In this document: one piece after another, positions 32,097 to 41,174 of the stretch
Position numbering within the stretch: the first letter of the stretch is position 1
Layout of the letters: every line of letters starts with the position of its first letter
Assembly: GCA_009746045.1 (NCBI GenBank)
Contig: RPFO01000418.1
Location: 394,501-458,500, forward strand
Origin: Mesostigma viride
Taxonomy: Eukaryota > Streptophyta > Mesostigmatophyceae > Mesostigmatales > Mesostigmataceae
Direction: 5' to 3'
Length of the DNA: 64,000 nucleotides
The notes under the pieces: generated by a model
What the model was told of the DNA's origin: nothing
The model's database searches: none
What the model saw: only the letters and a program-made list of their open reading frames with translations
Program-made: the position numbers and the translations under genes

Positions 32097-32217
32097 TTTG
32101 ATCAGGCACTCCGCAAAGGTGAAAACCATTTGCGTTCAGTACCGGGCCGCGGAAAACGCGGAAAAACGCGATCTGCAAATGAATCCGACCGGAATCGAAC
32201 TGGGGACCTCTCGCACC
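32097..32217 (-). repeat. tRNA-like dispersed repeat (possible SINE or tRNA relic)
   Basis: On the minus strand AGTTCGATTCC (32191-32201) matches the pol III B-box consensus at 10 of 11 positions. It is preceded by GTGCGAGAGGTCCCC, as in a tRNA 3' half. A tail AAATGGTTTTCACCTTTGCG follows. The same ~120 bp occurs at 43309-43428. No acceptor stem can be paired, so it is not an intact tRNA gene. Confidence 0.55.
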
Positions 32218-33038
32218 AATTTTGCTGACTATAGGACGGACGTCTCCGGTTACCATGGCATCGCCAACTTACACCTACAGTCATCCGCAAAAGTTCTCCT
32301 GTCCGGGGAGTGATGCAAGCCTTTCGGATTTGGTACTAGATAAATCACTCGAGATCTGTGTGTAGGAGTACTACACACGTGTCTGCCCCATATGTTTGAT
32401 ATGCATCAGAGCACTCAATATCATGCTAATGCTTGGGCATATGCCTAAAAAATCATATGTTGACCAAATCATGTAAAATTTTACAAGGGTGTCAACCCAT
32501 GCTCGCGATTTGGCAATTTTCTGTGGAAGGACGAGTTGGGAAAATTCAATAAAATCCATATGCATGTTGAAAAAATATAGGCGTGTAAACAATATAGTTC
32601 TTGAAACATGGCAAAAAACTGGGCTCAATTTGGCCACAGCCTCTACCTGAAACTCACCAAAAACCACCAGCCCTAAGAATGGGTTTCGAGGTTGCTAGCA
32701 ATGTGCAAGCATGTAAGTGCAGTCATACTACACACCAACGTGGCAACCAACCATGCCAATCAACTCATTTCCCTTCTAGCATAACAGGAAAACATACTTG
32801 CATCATCATATTGCAGTTATAATATACCTTAGTATATGTGTGAGAGCCTATGCACGCACGTAGGGAATGGGCATTGATACCTACCTACAAAGGGTTTTAT
32901 TATGAGCCTTAACCACCAATATAATGGGTAGGTTAAGCATATTTCAATTGTTTTTAACAAGAATAGAGATGGCTAACACTGTTTTGCCTTGCCATGGCAT
33001 GGCCAACATACTTGCTGGCACATGATGACAGTGGTTTA

Positions 33039-33455
33039 TCAACAAGATTCTTCACTCACCCGTATAAGCTTGAAAGCACGCTGGATGCAGCCCATGGCCA
33101 TACAATCACGCAGTATGAACGTAGCAAAAGAATAACTAACATCTATGAAGGTATTTAAACCCATACAGCGCCTAAAAAACTGCAAAAGTACACTAGGGTA
33201 AGGCAAATGCCTGGTAACATCATAAAAAATGGGGGGTTTAGAGAGGGGCAGGCAACGGTCAAGAAAGCGCATCAAGATTCGAAACTGACAGCGCCTTGCA
33301 AGCTCAAACTCATGTAAGAATATAACAAAACGATGAGGTGACCATATTTCAGCTTTACCGTGCACGGATGGCGTTATCTTGGCCCAGGCGGTGCCCGCAA
33401 AAGTGACACTTGCGGCACACAAACCATGACATGACAGAGTGGTCGAAATAATCAA
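33039..33455 (-). other. Unrecognised ORF inside the TTAA element (138 codons)
   Basis: This is the longest frame in the element interior (FVIFLHEFELARRCQFRILM and similar text). It is hydrophobic and Cys-rich with no domain recognised. A second frame (33548-33733) lies upstream. They could be remnants of a transposase or chance ORFs in AT-rich DNA. Confidence 0.2.
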
Positions 33456-34379
33456 ATCTTTACTGCCACTGACTTAATTCTACACACATGCATGATAATA
33501 AGTAGAAAGAAGCATATAAACCCTTCGAACTGCACCGTAAAGTAAATTTAGTCATCAATTCCGTCAACCTGCCTGGTCGCAGTTTTTTCCAGCAAGAGCA
33601 GTGCCGACACCTGGTAAATCGCATCCCCGGGAGCTAAAAATTGGTTTGTGTCATCTTTAGGACATATAAAATCTATTTCCTGGGTTTTACCAGCTAAATC
33701 GTCCGCAAACGTAAACTGCATGCATGGGCGCAAGCCGCCATGGCTAGGTCGTGCATTTCCGGAACTCGCGTTTCACGTGAAAAAGTACCCTTACCACCTG
33801 TACTTTGACCGTACATTTAGCCGCCCAAACAAAATCCAAAAAAATCGCAAAAATATGTCTAAGAAAGGCCATTTCACGTAGTATTTGAATAAATTTTGAG
33901 GGAATTTTTTTGACAAACATTCCGACTTGGGCGAATTTTCTACGAAACCCAAAAACTCAGTCCTAAGAATAGGACTGAGTTGAACTCAGTCCTAAGAATA
34001 GGTGCAGTGACGAACGACGTGTTAAGGATGTCCAAGCCTGGCTCGAACCCCTTAAGAGCAGTATAGCGCGCACGTGCCCGGCGCATGACGTGATCCACGA
34101 CAATAATGAACAGGTATGGGGACAGGACACAACCTTGCCACACCCCGTGGTGAAGGGTGGTGCCCGTTCCGCAGTCCGCACGGCTACTGCCTGTGAGCCC
34201 TCATATAGTCGACGAATGGCAGCAATAAACGCTGGTGGCACCCGATCCAGAGCTAGGATGGCCCAAAGAGCCTCCCAGAGGACCGTGTCAAAGGCCTTGA
34301 TATAGTCAACAAAATGAAGACCAGCGGCAAACTGTCAGGGCAAAGGCGACGCACCTCCTCCATCAACCAATGCTATCAT

Positions 34380-35245
34380 GCATGCATGCAATAACCTCTC
34401 GCGTCCTGTATCGGGACCGCGTCAAGCTGCTGGGCAGCCTGCTCCCCAGCTGCGAGGTTGATGTGGACCATCGCATCTCCCTCGCCTGGCACGCTTTACG
34501 TCAGTACCGGGCCCTGTGGCGAAAGCCCCTGGGCAAGATCGAGAAACAGGACCTGTTCAAGGTCCTCGTCCTTCCTGTTCTCACGTATGGGGCCGAGACG
34601 TGGACCCTCACCGCCGACCTAGCCCGCAAGCTGGACGGCGCGGTCACCAACATGCTGCGTTCCATTTTCAGAGTAGGATATGCTGCTCATGTCCGCAATG
34701 AGGACCTGTACCAGGGCATGCCATATATTACCAGCACCATTAAGCAGCGGCGCCTGCAGCTAGTAGGGCACTTAGCTCGCACCAACCAGGTAGACACAGG
34801 CTCACGTGGCCCCCCCGCAGGACTGCGACCAGCTCAGCCTGGCCGGCACCTCCTGACGTGGGCTGGGCCGGCCCCCTGATGTTAGACGCCGCAACGCCCG
34901 CACCTTCAAAGAACAGCTCGTAGAGGACATGGGGGGCCTAGGCCTCTCCATGATTTGGAAGAAGATGATGGACAACCTTGGCCAAGTGGGCCCAGGTCAT
35001 AGAGGACAACGAGCCCCCCGCTGTGGGGAAGCGCCCGCGTGTGCAAACCCACGGGAGGCACCGGCCAGACAGCTCCCCTAGGGCCACGTGATGCTGTCTA
35101 GATAGATGTTGTAGTTAGTTGCTGTAGATAGATGTCGATCGTAGGTAGATGATGTAGATAGCTTAGACCGGTAGGACTGTTTGCACCCACCCATCCATCC
35201 ATCGGGGTTAATGCTCCGTGACTCCCCAACGGGAGCACGAGTCTA
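34380..35245 (+). mobile_element. LINE family C copy, 3' part only
   Basis: The plus-strand frame 34380-34879 begins at [19 protein letters not shown], downstream of the RT catalytic motifs. It contains [26 protein letters not shown] and [10 protein letters not shown], then shifts frame and ends with the 3' UTR. The tail has GTGACTCCCCAACGGGAGCA (35218-35237) followed by (TTAA)n. It is about 95% alike by eye to 41340-42030 on the other strand. Confidence 0.82.
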
Positions 35246-35335
35246 ATTAATTAATTAATTAATTAATTAATTAATTAATTAATTAATTAATTAATTAATT
35301 AATTAATTAATCAATTAATTAATTAATTAATGCAA
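35245..35335. repeat. (TTAA)n microsatellite, ~85 bp
   Basis: About 22 TTAA units with one TCAA variant form the tail of the LINE C copy ending here. Shorter (TTAA)n runs sit at most retroelement 3' ends in the window. Confidence 0.9.
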
Positions 35336-35495
35336 TAACCCTGCATGGCTGGTGTGAGACCTAAAGCCACCGGGATGCCATTCGTTCAGGAATAGTTTTA
35401 AGTGAGACAACTATTAATTAATTAATTAAACTCGTGCCCCCGTCGGGGAGTCACGGAGCACCAAAGTGCTTTAATAATCCCTGTGTGTGCACAAC

Positions 35496-35633
35496 AGTAA
35501 GTAAGTAAGTAAGTACTTGCGTGTCATGCGCAAAGGCATGCCACGGAGTATACTATGCTAATCTCATTAGAAAAATATTTACACAAAAGTTTAAACAAAT
35601 ATCGTCTGCATCATCCCCCAACCGTTAGGCACT
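35496..35633 (-). mobile_element. Short retroposon with (ACTT)n tail, copy 1
   Basis: Starts with (GTAA)n on the plus strand, then CTTGCGTGTCATGCGCAAAG ... TTTAAACAAATATCGTCTGC and ends CCGTTAGGCACTAG. The same sequence is at 54226-54351 and, inverted, at 55154-55290, where a target duplication defines its ends. Confidence 0.75.
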
Positions 35634-35726
35634 AGATTAATTAATTAATAGACACGTGACTGCGTCACGTGAGCATAAGTCCTCAGTGGGAGGGGAACAT
35701 GGGATGGAATGGATGGTATAAGCTAT

Positions 35727-36836
35727 CTAGGTCCTAGTTACAGGGGTGTGGGCACCGCGGCCCGAATCGCTATGAATGCCATACTTGGTCACACGCGGAG
35801 CCCCCACAGGCTTGGGGTTGGTCTCCTTCATCACTACTTGCCATCTATCCTTGCGCACCATCTGCCTCCATATTACAGACAAACCAGCTAGGAGGCTGCC
35901 CGGGGGTGAGCCCGTCACGTCTAGTGTAGCACATGTCCATGCCGAGTCTATCACGAAATGTCCACGGGTGGCGGCCCTGCCGCGCGCGGCCGGGGGCACG
36001 CCAGGTTAGGACATATCGCCCAGGCTGGGCGGGCTTGGTGCCAGCTAGTCTATCTGAGGTATCTACATGATCTGTGCGGGCCAGGTGCCCGGCTATGAGG
36101 CCCAGGCGCCTGTGCCTAATAATGTGGGAAACATAGGGCAAATCAGCGTACAAATCCTCATTACTAATGTGCAAACCAAAGGGGATGTTAAGGGCCTTGC
36201 GCAGCATGCATCTTGGTGACGGCGCCGTCGAGTCGTTGCTCCAGCTCCTGCATCAGTGCCCACGTCTCGGCGCCGTAGGTCAGGATCGTCAGAATGACTA
36301 CCTTGAAGAGGTCACGCTTGACGATCCGGGGTAGGGCGGGGTTGCTCCACCAGCGGCGGTGGTCATGGAGGTGCGCCCACGCCATGCCGATCCGTGTCGT
36401 CATGTCGTCCTCGCAGTCGGGAAGCCAACTGCCGAGCAGCTTGAAGCGGCCTGAAGGAGGGTAGTTGACCTCGGCATCGTCTAAGAGGCGGAGTGTGGTT
36501 GGGGGGCCTGCCATGCCGAGGGCCAGGGCCTCCGTTTTGGGGCTGATTTCTAGACCAACTGCCCGAGCCTCGAGCGCCAGGCAGTCCAGCCAAAGTTGGG
36601 CAGACTCCGGCTTCTCGATGAGCGTGATGTCGTCGGCATAAATGAGGTCAGCTAGTAAATTCTGCTTGTTAGTCGGCCCCCCTTCCCCAAGCTTGTTCGT
36701 GATCGCTAGGCCAGGGGCACGGCCTGCAATGCTAGCAAAGTGAGCACGTGCCTGGCGCATAACATAATCCACTACAATAATAAACAGGTACGGCGACAGG
36801 ACGCAACCCTGCCAGACGCCGGTCTGCAGTGGGCAT
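35727..36836 (-). pseudogene. LINE A ORF2 fragment with YADD motif, frameshifted
   Basis: Frame 36188-36772 holds DYVMRQARAHFASIAG, LLADLIYADDITLIEKPES, GLEISPKTEAL and TYGAETWALMQELEQRLDG. It shifts at an extra GCAT near 36205 into 35845-36207 (LNIPFGLHISNEDLYADL) and again near 35887 into 35727-35999 (the C-terminus ending HTPVTRT). The product is the palm-to-C-terminal part of a LINE reverse transcriptase. Confidence 0.82.
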
Positions 36837-37477
36837 TAATTAATTAATTAATTAGACTCGTGCTCCCGTAGGGGAGCTAGTCACGGAGCAGTAACCCCGA
36901 TGGATGGATGGATGGGTGCAAACAGTCCGACCGGTCTAATCTATCTACATCAGCTACCTACGACATCTATCTAACAGCATTCTTACTACAACATCTATCT
37001 AGACAGCCTCACGCTGCCCTAGGGGAGCTGTCTGGCGTGCCTCCCGTGGGTTTGCACACGCGGGCGCTTCCCCACAGCGGGGGGCTCGTTGTCCTCTATG
37101 ACCTGGGCCCACTTGGCCTTGTCCATCATCTTCTTCCAAAGCACGGAGAGGCCTAGGCCCCCCATGTCCTCTACTAGCTGTTCTTTGAAGGTGCGGGCCT
37201 TGCGGCGTCTAACATCACTGGGCCCCGGGCCCACGTCAGGAGACCTGTGCCGGCCAGGCTGAGCTGGTCGCAGTCCTGCGGGGGGGCCACGTGAGGTGTC
37301 TACCTGGTTGGTGCGAGCTAGGTGCCCTACTAGCTGCAGGCGTCGCTGCTTAATGGTGCTGGTGATATATGGCATGCCCTGGTACAGGTCCTCATTGCGG
37401 ACATGAGCAGCATATCCTACTCTGAAAATGGAACGCAGCATGTTGGTGACCGCGCCGTCCAGCTTGCGGGCCATGCT
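36837..37477 (-). mobile_element. LINE family C insertion with 12-bp target duplication
   Basis: It is flanked by TGCAGTGGGCAT at 36825-36836 and 37478-37489. Contents on the minus strand are the RT C-terminal frame from [14 protein letters not shown] (about 37444) to the stop at 37019, then the 3' UTR with GTGACTAGCTCCCCTACGGG and an (ATTA)n tail. It is 5'-truncated. Confidence 0.88.
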
Positions 37478-37590
37478 TGCAGTGGGCATGGCGGGCTAAT
37501 GCCGTGTTGAGTGCGCACCGAAGTGGTCGACCCCTCATACAGCGTGCGGATGACAGTAATCAGGGGAGTGGGGACGCGAGCGCGAGCACT

Positions 37591-37861
37591 AGATGGGTTG
37601 CACAACAGGAAGAAAGGGCAGAGACCCCCTTTCTCCTTCATGCCAGAGGCATGCCACAGCTGCAATTGGACACGAAAGACGATCCGGCAAGAGACAACTA
37701 TGCCTGGACGCATGGCGATCGATCCAACCCTGTGGAAGGACTAGGTTGTCTAGCCAGCGGGGTTTACATCCCCCACCTGCAGGTTGTAGCTCAGAATGTA
37801 TAAAAAACCATATGCCCCTTCTTAGGGATATGTGTTACATATGCTCCCCACGGAGATATTA
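37591..37861. other. Dispersed repeat fragment
   Basis: 37604-37700 (CACAACAGGAAGAAAGGGCA ... AAAGACGATCCGGC) matches 12017-12120 and, inverted, 11813-11920 and 43618-43720. No gene was found. Confidence 0.5.
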
Positions 37862-39830
37862 ATTAATTAATTAAAATCATAGCTCCGTGGGGAGCATATG
37901 TAACACATAGCCCTGAGAAAGGGGCATCTATGGGTTTGTAATACAATCAGGGCGACAACCTGCAGGTGTAGGATGTACAACTATCACCTGCTCTGGGTGC
38001 ACTAGGTGCACCTGCACCTCCATGGTGGTTCATGCCTCCTAATCAAGCACAGGCACCCAGGGGGGGCTTGAGGAGAGGGCCTAGAAGGCCTGCATGACAT
38101 GGGGTGGAAGGTATGTGGCTAGGCTATAGCTAGGGTACACATGGCCTCTCAGCAGGGAGTAACTCCCTGCATGGGCAACGCATGACTCGAAATTGCTACG
38201 GCTATTGCAAGGGCGGGTGTGGGCCCGTCACGTAAGCATACATGGCCACGTCACTAAGCTTTCTAGTCTACACTACTGCTATATATTCCCTAGGCTGGGG
38301 TGGCTGGGGTGGCTGGGGCGGCAGGGGTCGCCTGCCAGGGCTTGTGGGCGACGTAGATGTCCGCCCCCTTCCAGTAGACCGGCTTCTGCCCCGCCGTCTG
38401 CCGAAGCTGGAGGTAGGTCGGCCATAGCTCCCGTCGCCGTTGTTGCTGCGTCAAGGTCAAGTCATCGTCCAGCGTGTAGGCGGTCCCCCCAAGCCGCTTG
38501 CGACACTTGAGGAACTCCATCTTATCCGCCATGGTGTCAAAGGTGAGGAGCAAGGGGGAGGGGCCGGCCTTACCCCGCGAGCGGGGAAGGCGGGTCACCC
38601 CCCGCGGCTTGCCCTTACCAGTGATAGCCATGGGGACAAGGATTTTGTTCTCAAACGCCAGGGCAAGGGTCTCGGAGGTCTCGTCCTGCAGCGGGTCGAA
38701 GTGCTTGACTATGACGTTAAGGCTGCGCTTGGCGAGCTCGGCCTCCTCGCGGAGGTCCAGCGTCTGCTGCTTAAGCTGGGCGGCGACGGCGGAAGTGGTG
38801 GAGGTGGCGTGCTGCTTAAGCATGTCCGCCCAGGTCGGGATGCCGGGAGGAGCATCGCCGGCAGGGCCAGCAGGGGCTGGCCGAGCGGCGATGTCCTTCA
38901 CCGCCTGGGCAGTGATGCCGGCGGTGTTCTGCAAGCATTCGATGGCTATGGCGTTGTCCTGCAGGCGCTTGTCGATGGCGAGGAGCTGGGCGGTGAGGGC
39001 TTCGGTTGTGGTGGAGGTGGCGGCGAGGAGCTTGGAGGTGGCGGTGGTGGTGGAGGAGAGGAGGGGAAGCTCGGCAGCCAGCGTGCCGCCCATGGCCGCC
39101 ACATCTGCGGCGAGGGGTGTCACGTGCTGTTCGATGGCCTTGTTGATGATGGAGCGAATTTCGGAGGTGGAGGGGGGGGCCCAGATCTCGGCGACAGAGC
39201 GCCCGAGGAGGCAGCAGAGGGCGAGGAGCTGCAGGCGGGGGCGGGAGTAGCGGGACTGGTGATCCGGGTGATAAAAATCACCACGGGCAGGCGAAATGAT
39301 GCGACCTTGGACGTAAAAGTGCTTGCACAGGGCAAGAAGCGAGGTGCGCGTCCCGTAGAACACGGCTTTCATAAACTGGATGGGATCTGCTTGGCCTTGT
39401 GTCCACCAGGCAGCTGATTTGGCGTCAAAGTCGATTTCTTTCCAGCCCGGCTCGGCAGGGGGCGGATCCTCAGGGCGACTGCGTTTAGGCTCAGGCGATG
39501 CAGAGGGCGAGGCAAGCCCGTGAGGGGGCTGGGCAACCACCAGTGCACGACTAGTGTCACCGTTGCCTTCCGGGCTTGAGGGCGAATCTGCTGCCGAAGC
39601 TGCAGACGGGCTTTCATTGCCGAGCGCAGCCGCCAGGCTGCGTTGCGGCAAGGGGCGTTTGCTCGTCATATATTGCGTTATAGCTTCGGAAAATTATATC
39701 AGCATGTGCGTCTAAGAAAGACGAAGCGATTGTGATATTCACGGCTGAATTCGGGGCTCAAACGTGAAAGTTATGAGCTCCGACAGCCATGGCTACCTCG
39801 TGACTCGTGGCTCGTGGCACAACAATGCAT
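37862..39830 (-). mobile_element. ORF1-only (HAL1-like) retroelement, near full length
   Basis: Minus strand: 5' UTR (39670-39830) closely similar to that of LINE A (10428-10570), intact ORF1 (38290-39669), then a ~420-bp 3' region ending with ACTCCG/CGGAG hairpin sequence near 37875 and an (ATTA)n tail. No ORF2 is present. The 3' region matches 58020-58460 and the solo ends at 7816 and 40017, and differs from the LINE A 3' end. Confidence 0.8.
38290..39669 (-). CDS. Intact ORF1 protein of ORF1-only retroelement, 459 aa
   Basis: This is an L1 ORF1-like nucleic-acid-binding protein by inference. Order of parts: basic start (Met-Thr-Ser-Lys-Arg), QRSLAAALGNES, DTSRALVV, a Pro/Ser-rich nuclear-signal-like SPSASPEPKRSRP (about 50-65), and a conserved helical block with VFYGTRTSLLALCKHF. 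A Thr/Ala-rich coiled region (about 200-265) is followed by TWADMLKQHATSTTS (near 280), DLREEAELAKRSLNVIVKHF (near 305), RLPRSRGKAGPSPLLLTF (near 360) and YTLDDDLTLTQQQRRRELWP. The end is VYWKGADIYVAHKPW and an Ala/Thr/Pro tail. It is the only uninterrupted member of the family here. It has no reverse transcriptase neighbour; in trans mobilisation by LINE A is inferred. Confidence 0.75.
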   Translation of the reverse strand: MTSKRPLPQRSLAAALGNESPSAASAADSPSSPEGNGDTSRALVVAQPPHGLASPSASPEPKRSRPEDPPPAEPGWKEIDFDAKSAAWWTQGQADPIQFMKAVFYGTRTSLLALCKHFYVQGRIISPARGDFYHPDHQSRYSRPRLQLLALCCLLGRSVAEIWAPPSTSEIRSIINKAIEQHVTPLAADVAAMGGTLAAELPLLSSTTTATSKLLAATSTTTEALTAQLLAIDKRLQDNAIAIECLQNTAGITAQAVKDIAARPAPAGPAGDAPPGIPTWADMLKQHATSTTSAVAAQLKQQTLDLREEAELAKRSLNVIVKHFDPLQDETSETLALAFENKILVPMAITGKGKPRGVTRLPRSRGKAGPSPLLLTFDTMADKMEFLKCRKRLGGTAYTLDDDLTLTQQQRRRELWPTYLQLRQTAGQKPVYWKGADIYVAHKPWQATPAAPATPATPA

Positions 39831-40016
39831 TCACATTGTACACGGAGATATGAAGTGAGACAACTATGTTCTTTTCATCAGCGACTAATACACCTTATGC
39901 CAGATCCAAGTAAATACACGAGGCTTTTGACCCTGTTGGATAGAAGACCCCGGCCAGCCGGGCACCATGCCGGGCGCTGAAACACGTGTCTATTAACTAA
40001 TTAATTAATTAATACT

Positions 40017-40410
40017 CCCAACGGAGTTATTAATTAATTAATTAATTAGGAACATCACTCCGTTGGGAGTCAATGTAGCACATATCCCTGAGAAGGGGCA
40101 CTATGGCTTTTAATACATTTTAGGCTACTTCCTGCAAGGGTGGATCGAATGTAAGCGACCCTTGCTCTAGGTGCACCAAGGCACCTGCACCCTCATAATC
40201 TTCACACTATCAAAGAGACAACCAGCGCAGGCCAGAAATCGGGAGAATCCGGACCATGGTAGCTCGAGCCTGCCGTTATCTTTTCCGCGTTTTCTATGCC
40301 CAGCTAAGGGGGAGTATGTTATGTGGGGGAAGATCATCATGGCTATACAAGAGCTAGGACATGGCTTCTCTACAGAGAGCATCTCTCTGCATGGCATAGC
40401 ACGGATGTTC
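40017..40410 (-). mobile_element. ORF1-only element 3' end with an 83-bp insertion
   Basis: The segment follows the 3' region of the ORF1-only family (CTCCGTTGGGAGTCAATG ... ATCATCATGGCTATACAAGA). At 40211-40293 it is split by an 83-bp dispersed repeat (CAAAGAGACAACCAGCGCAG ... CCGCGTTTT), flanked by CTAT at 40207-40210 and 40294-40297. The uninterrupted version is at 58260-58300 (reverse strand). Confidence 0.72.
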
Positions 40411-40540
40411 CTAGTTAATTAATTGTAGCGATTGTATAGCTGAGGCCTAGTAGCCACGGTAGCCTAAATGTGCAATGATCATTAATTAATTAATTAATTA
40501 AACTCGTGCTCCCGTTGGGGAGTCACGGAGCATCAACCCC

Positions 40541-41174
40541 GATGGATGGATGGATGGATGGATGGATGGATGGATGGATGGATGGATGGATGGATGGATG
40601 GATGGATGGATGGATGGATGGATGGATGGATGGATGGATGGATGGATGGATGGATGGATGGATGGATGGATGGATGGATGGATGGATGGATGGATGGATG
40701 GATGGATGGATGGATGGATGGATGGATGGATGGATGGATGGATGGATGGATGGATGGATGGATGGATGGATGGATGGATGGATGGATGGATGGATGGATG
40801 GATGGATGGATGGATGGATGGATGGATGGATGGATGGATGGATGGATGGATGGATGGATGGATGGATGGATGGATGGATGGATGGATGGATGGATGGATG
40901 GATGGATGGATGGATGGATGGATGGATGGATGGATGGATGGATGGATGGATGGATGGATGGATGGATGGATGGATGGATGGATGGATGGATGGATGGATG
41001 GATGGATGGATGGATGGATGGATGGATGGATGGATGGATGGATGGATGGATGGATGGATGGATGGATGGATGGATGGATGGATGGATGGATGGATGGATG
41101 GATGGATGGATGGATGGATGGATGGATGGATGGATGGATGGATGGATGGATGGATGGATGGATGGATGGATGGA
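40541..41174 (+). repeat. (GATG)n tetranucleotide array, left part
   Basis: About 158 perfect GATG units. It continues after a LINE C insertion at 42957-43252. It lies in the 3' UTR of an outer LINE C copy, whose hairpin and (ATTA)n tail are at 40485-40540. Other LINE C 3' UTRs carry only 3-5 units (for example 36899-36914), so this is an expansion. Confidence 0.95.

Larger units (their letters stand above)
32002..34025. mobile_element. TTAA-flanked DNA transposon-like element with 14-bp TIRs, ~2.0 kb
   Basis: TTAA at 32002-32005 and 34022-34025 flank the insertion. Inside are inverted repeats CACGTCGTACGTCA (32006-32019) and, at the right end, the reverse complement CACGTCGTTCGTCA (34008-34021), 13 of 14 matching. 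Next to each TIR is a palindrome with 11-bp arms ACTCAGTCCTA/TAGGACTGAGT (32022-32047 and 33955-33980; a partial third at 33984-34002). The interior is AT-richer than its surroundings. TTAA duplication is the hallmark of piggyBac-type transposition, but no piggyBac transposase was recognised, so the element may be non-autonomous. Confidence 0.82.
30928..34366 (-). mobile_element. LINE family B copy, 5'-truncated, interrupted by a TTAA-flanked DNA element
   Basis: Minus strand: 34366-34026 covers RT motif A (IKAFDTVLW) and motif B ([14 protein letters not shown]). After the insertion (32002-34025) it continues from 32001 with [14 protein letters not shown] and GAEAWT to about 31440, then the C-terminal part 31034-31378. 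The 3' UTR ends in GATCTCCCAACGGAGGCATG and a TTTAATT-type tail at about 30925. Removing the insertion and one TTAA gives a continuous frame across the junction (LDILN joined to EKEHGG). The C-terminal part is additionally broken near 31435. Confidence 0.88.
31440..34366 (-). pseudogene. LINE B ORF2 fragment (reverse transcriptase), split
   Basis: The reverse transcriptase palm and thumb of a non-LTR retrotransposon is encoded in two blocks, 34366-34026 and 32001-31440. It has the catalytic Asp of IKAFD and the YADD pair. A small rearrangement near 31435-31460 (repeated CAGAAT) interrupts the SLESLYQG motif. The 5' half with the endonuclease is missing. Confidence 0.8.
35636..37590 (-). mobile_element. 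LINE family A copy interrupted by a LINE C insertion
   Basis: The minus-strand element runs from 37590 ([18 protein letters not shown], before motif B) to 37478. It is interrupted by LINE C (36837-37477) and resumes at 36836 with motif B, the LIYADDITLI motif, the GAETWAL segment and the C-terminus, to the 3' palindrome and (TTAA)n tail at 35636. Small indels break the frame near 36207 and 35890. Confidence 0.85.

Noticed and set aside
33940-34880. Twin-priming inversion of one LINE (minus-strand RT motifs next to plus-strand thumb)
   Set aside because: The two halves belong to different families (B and C), and the minus-strand half continues at 32001 across the TTAA element. They are neighbours and not one inverted copy.
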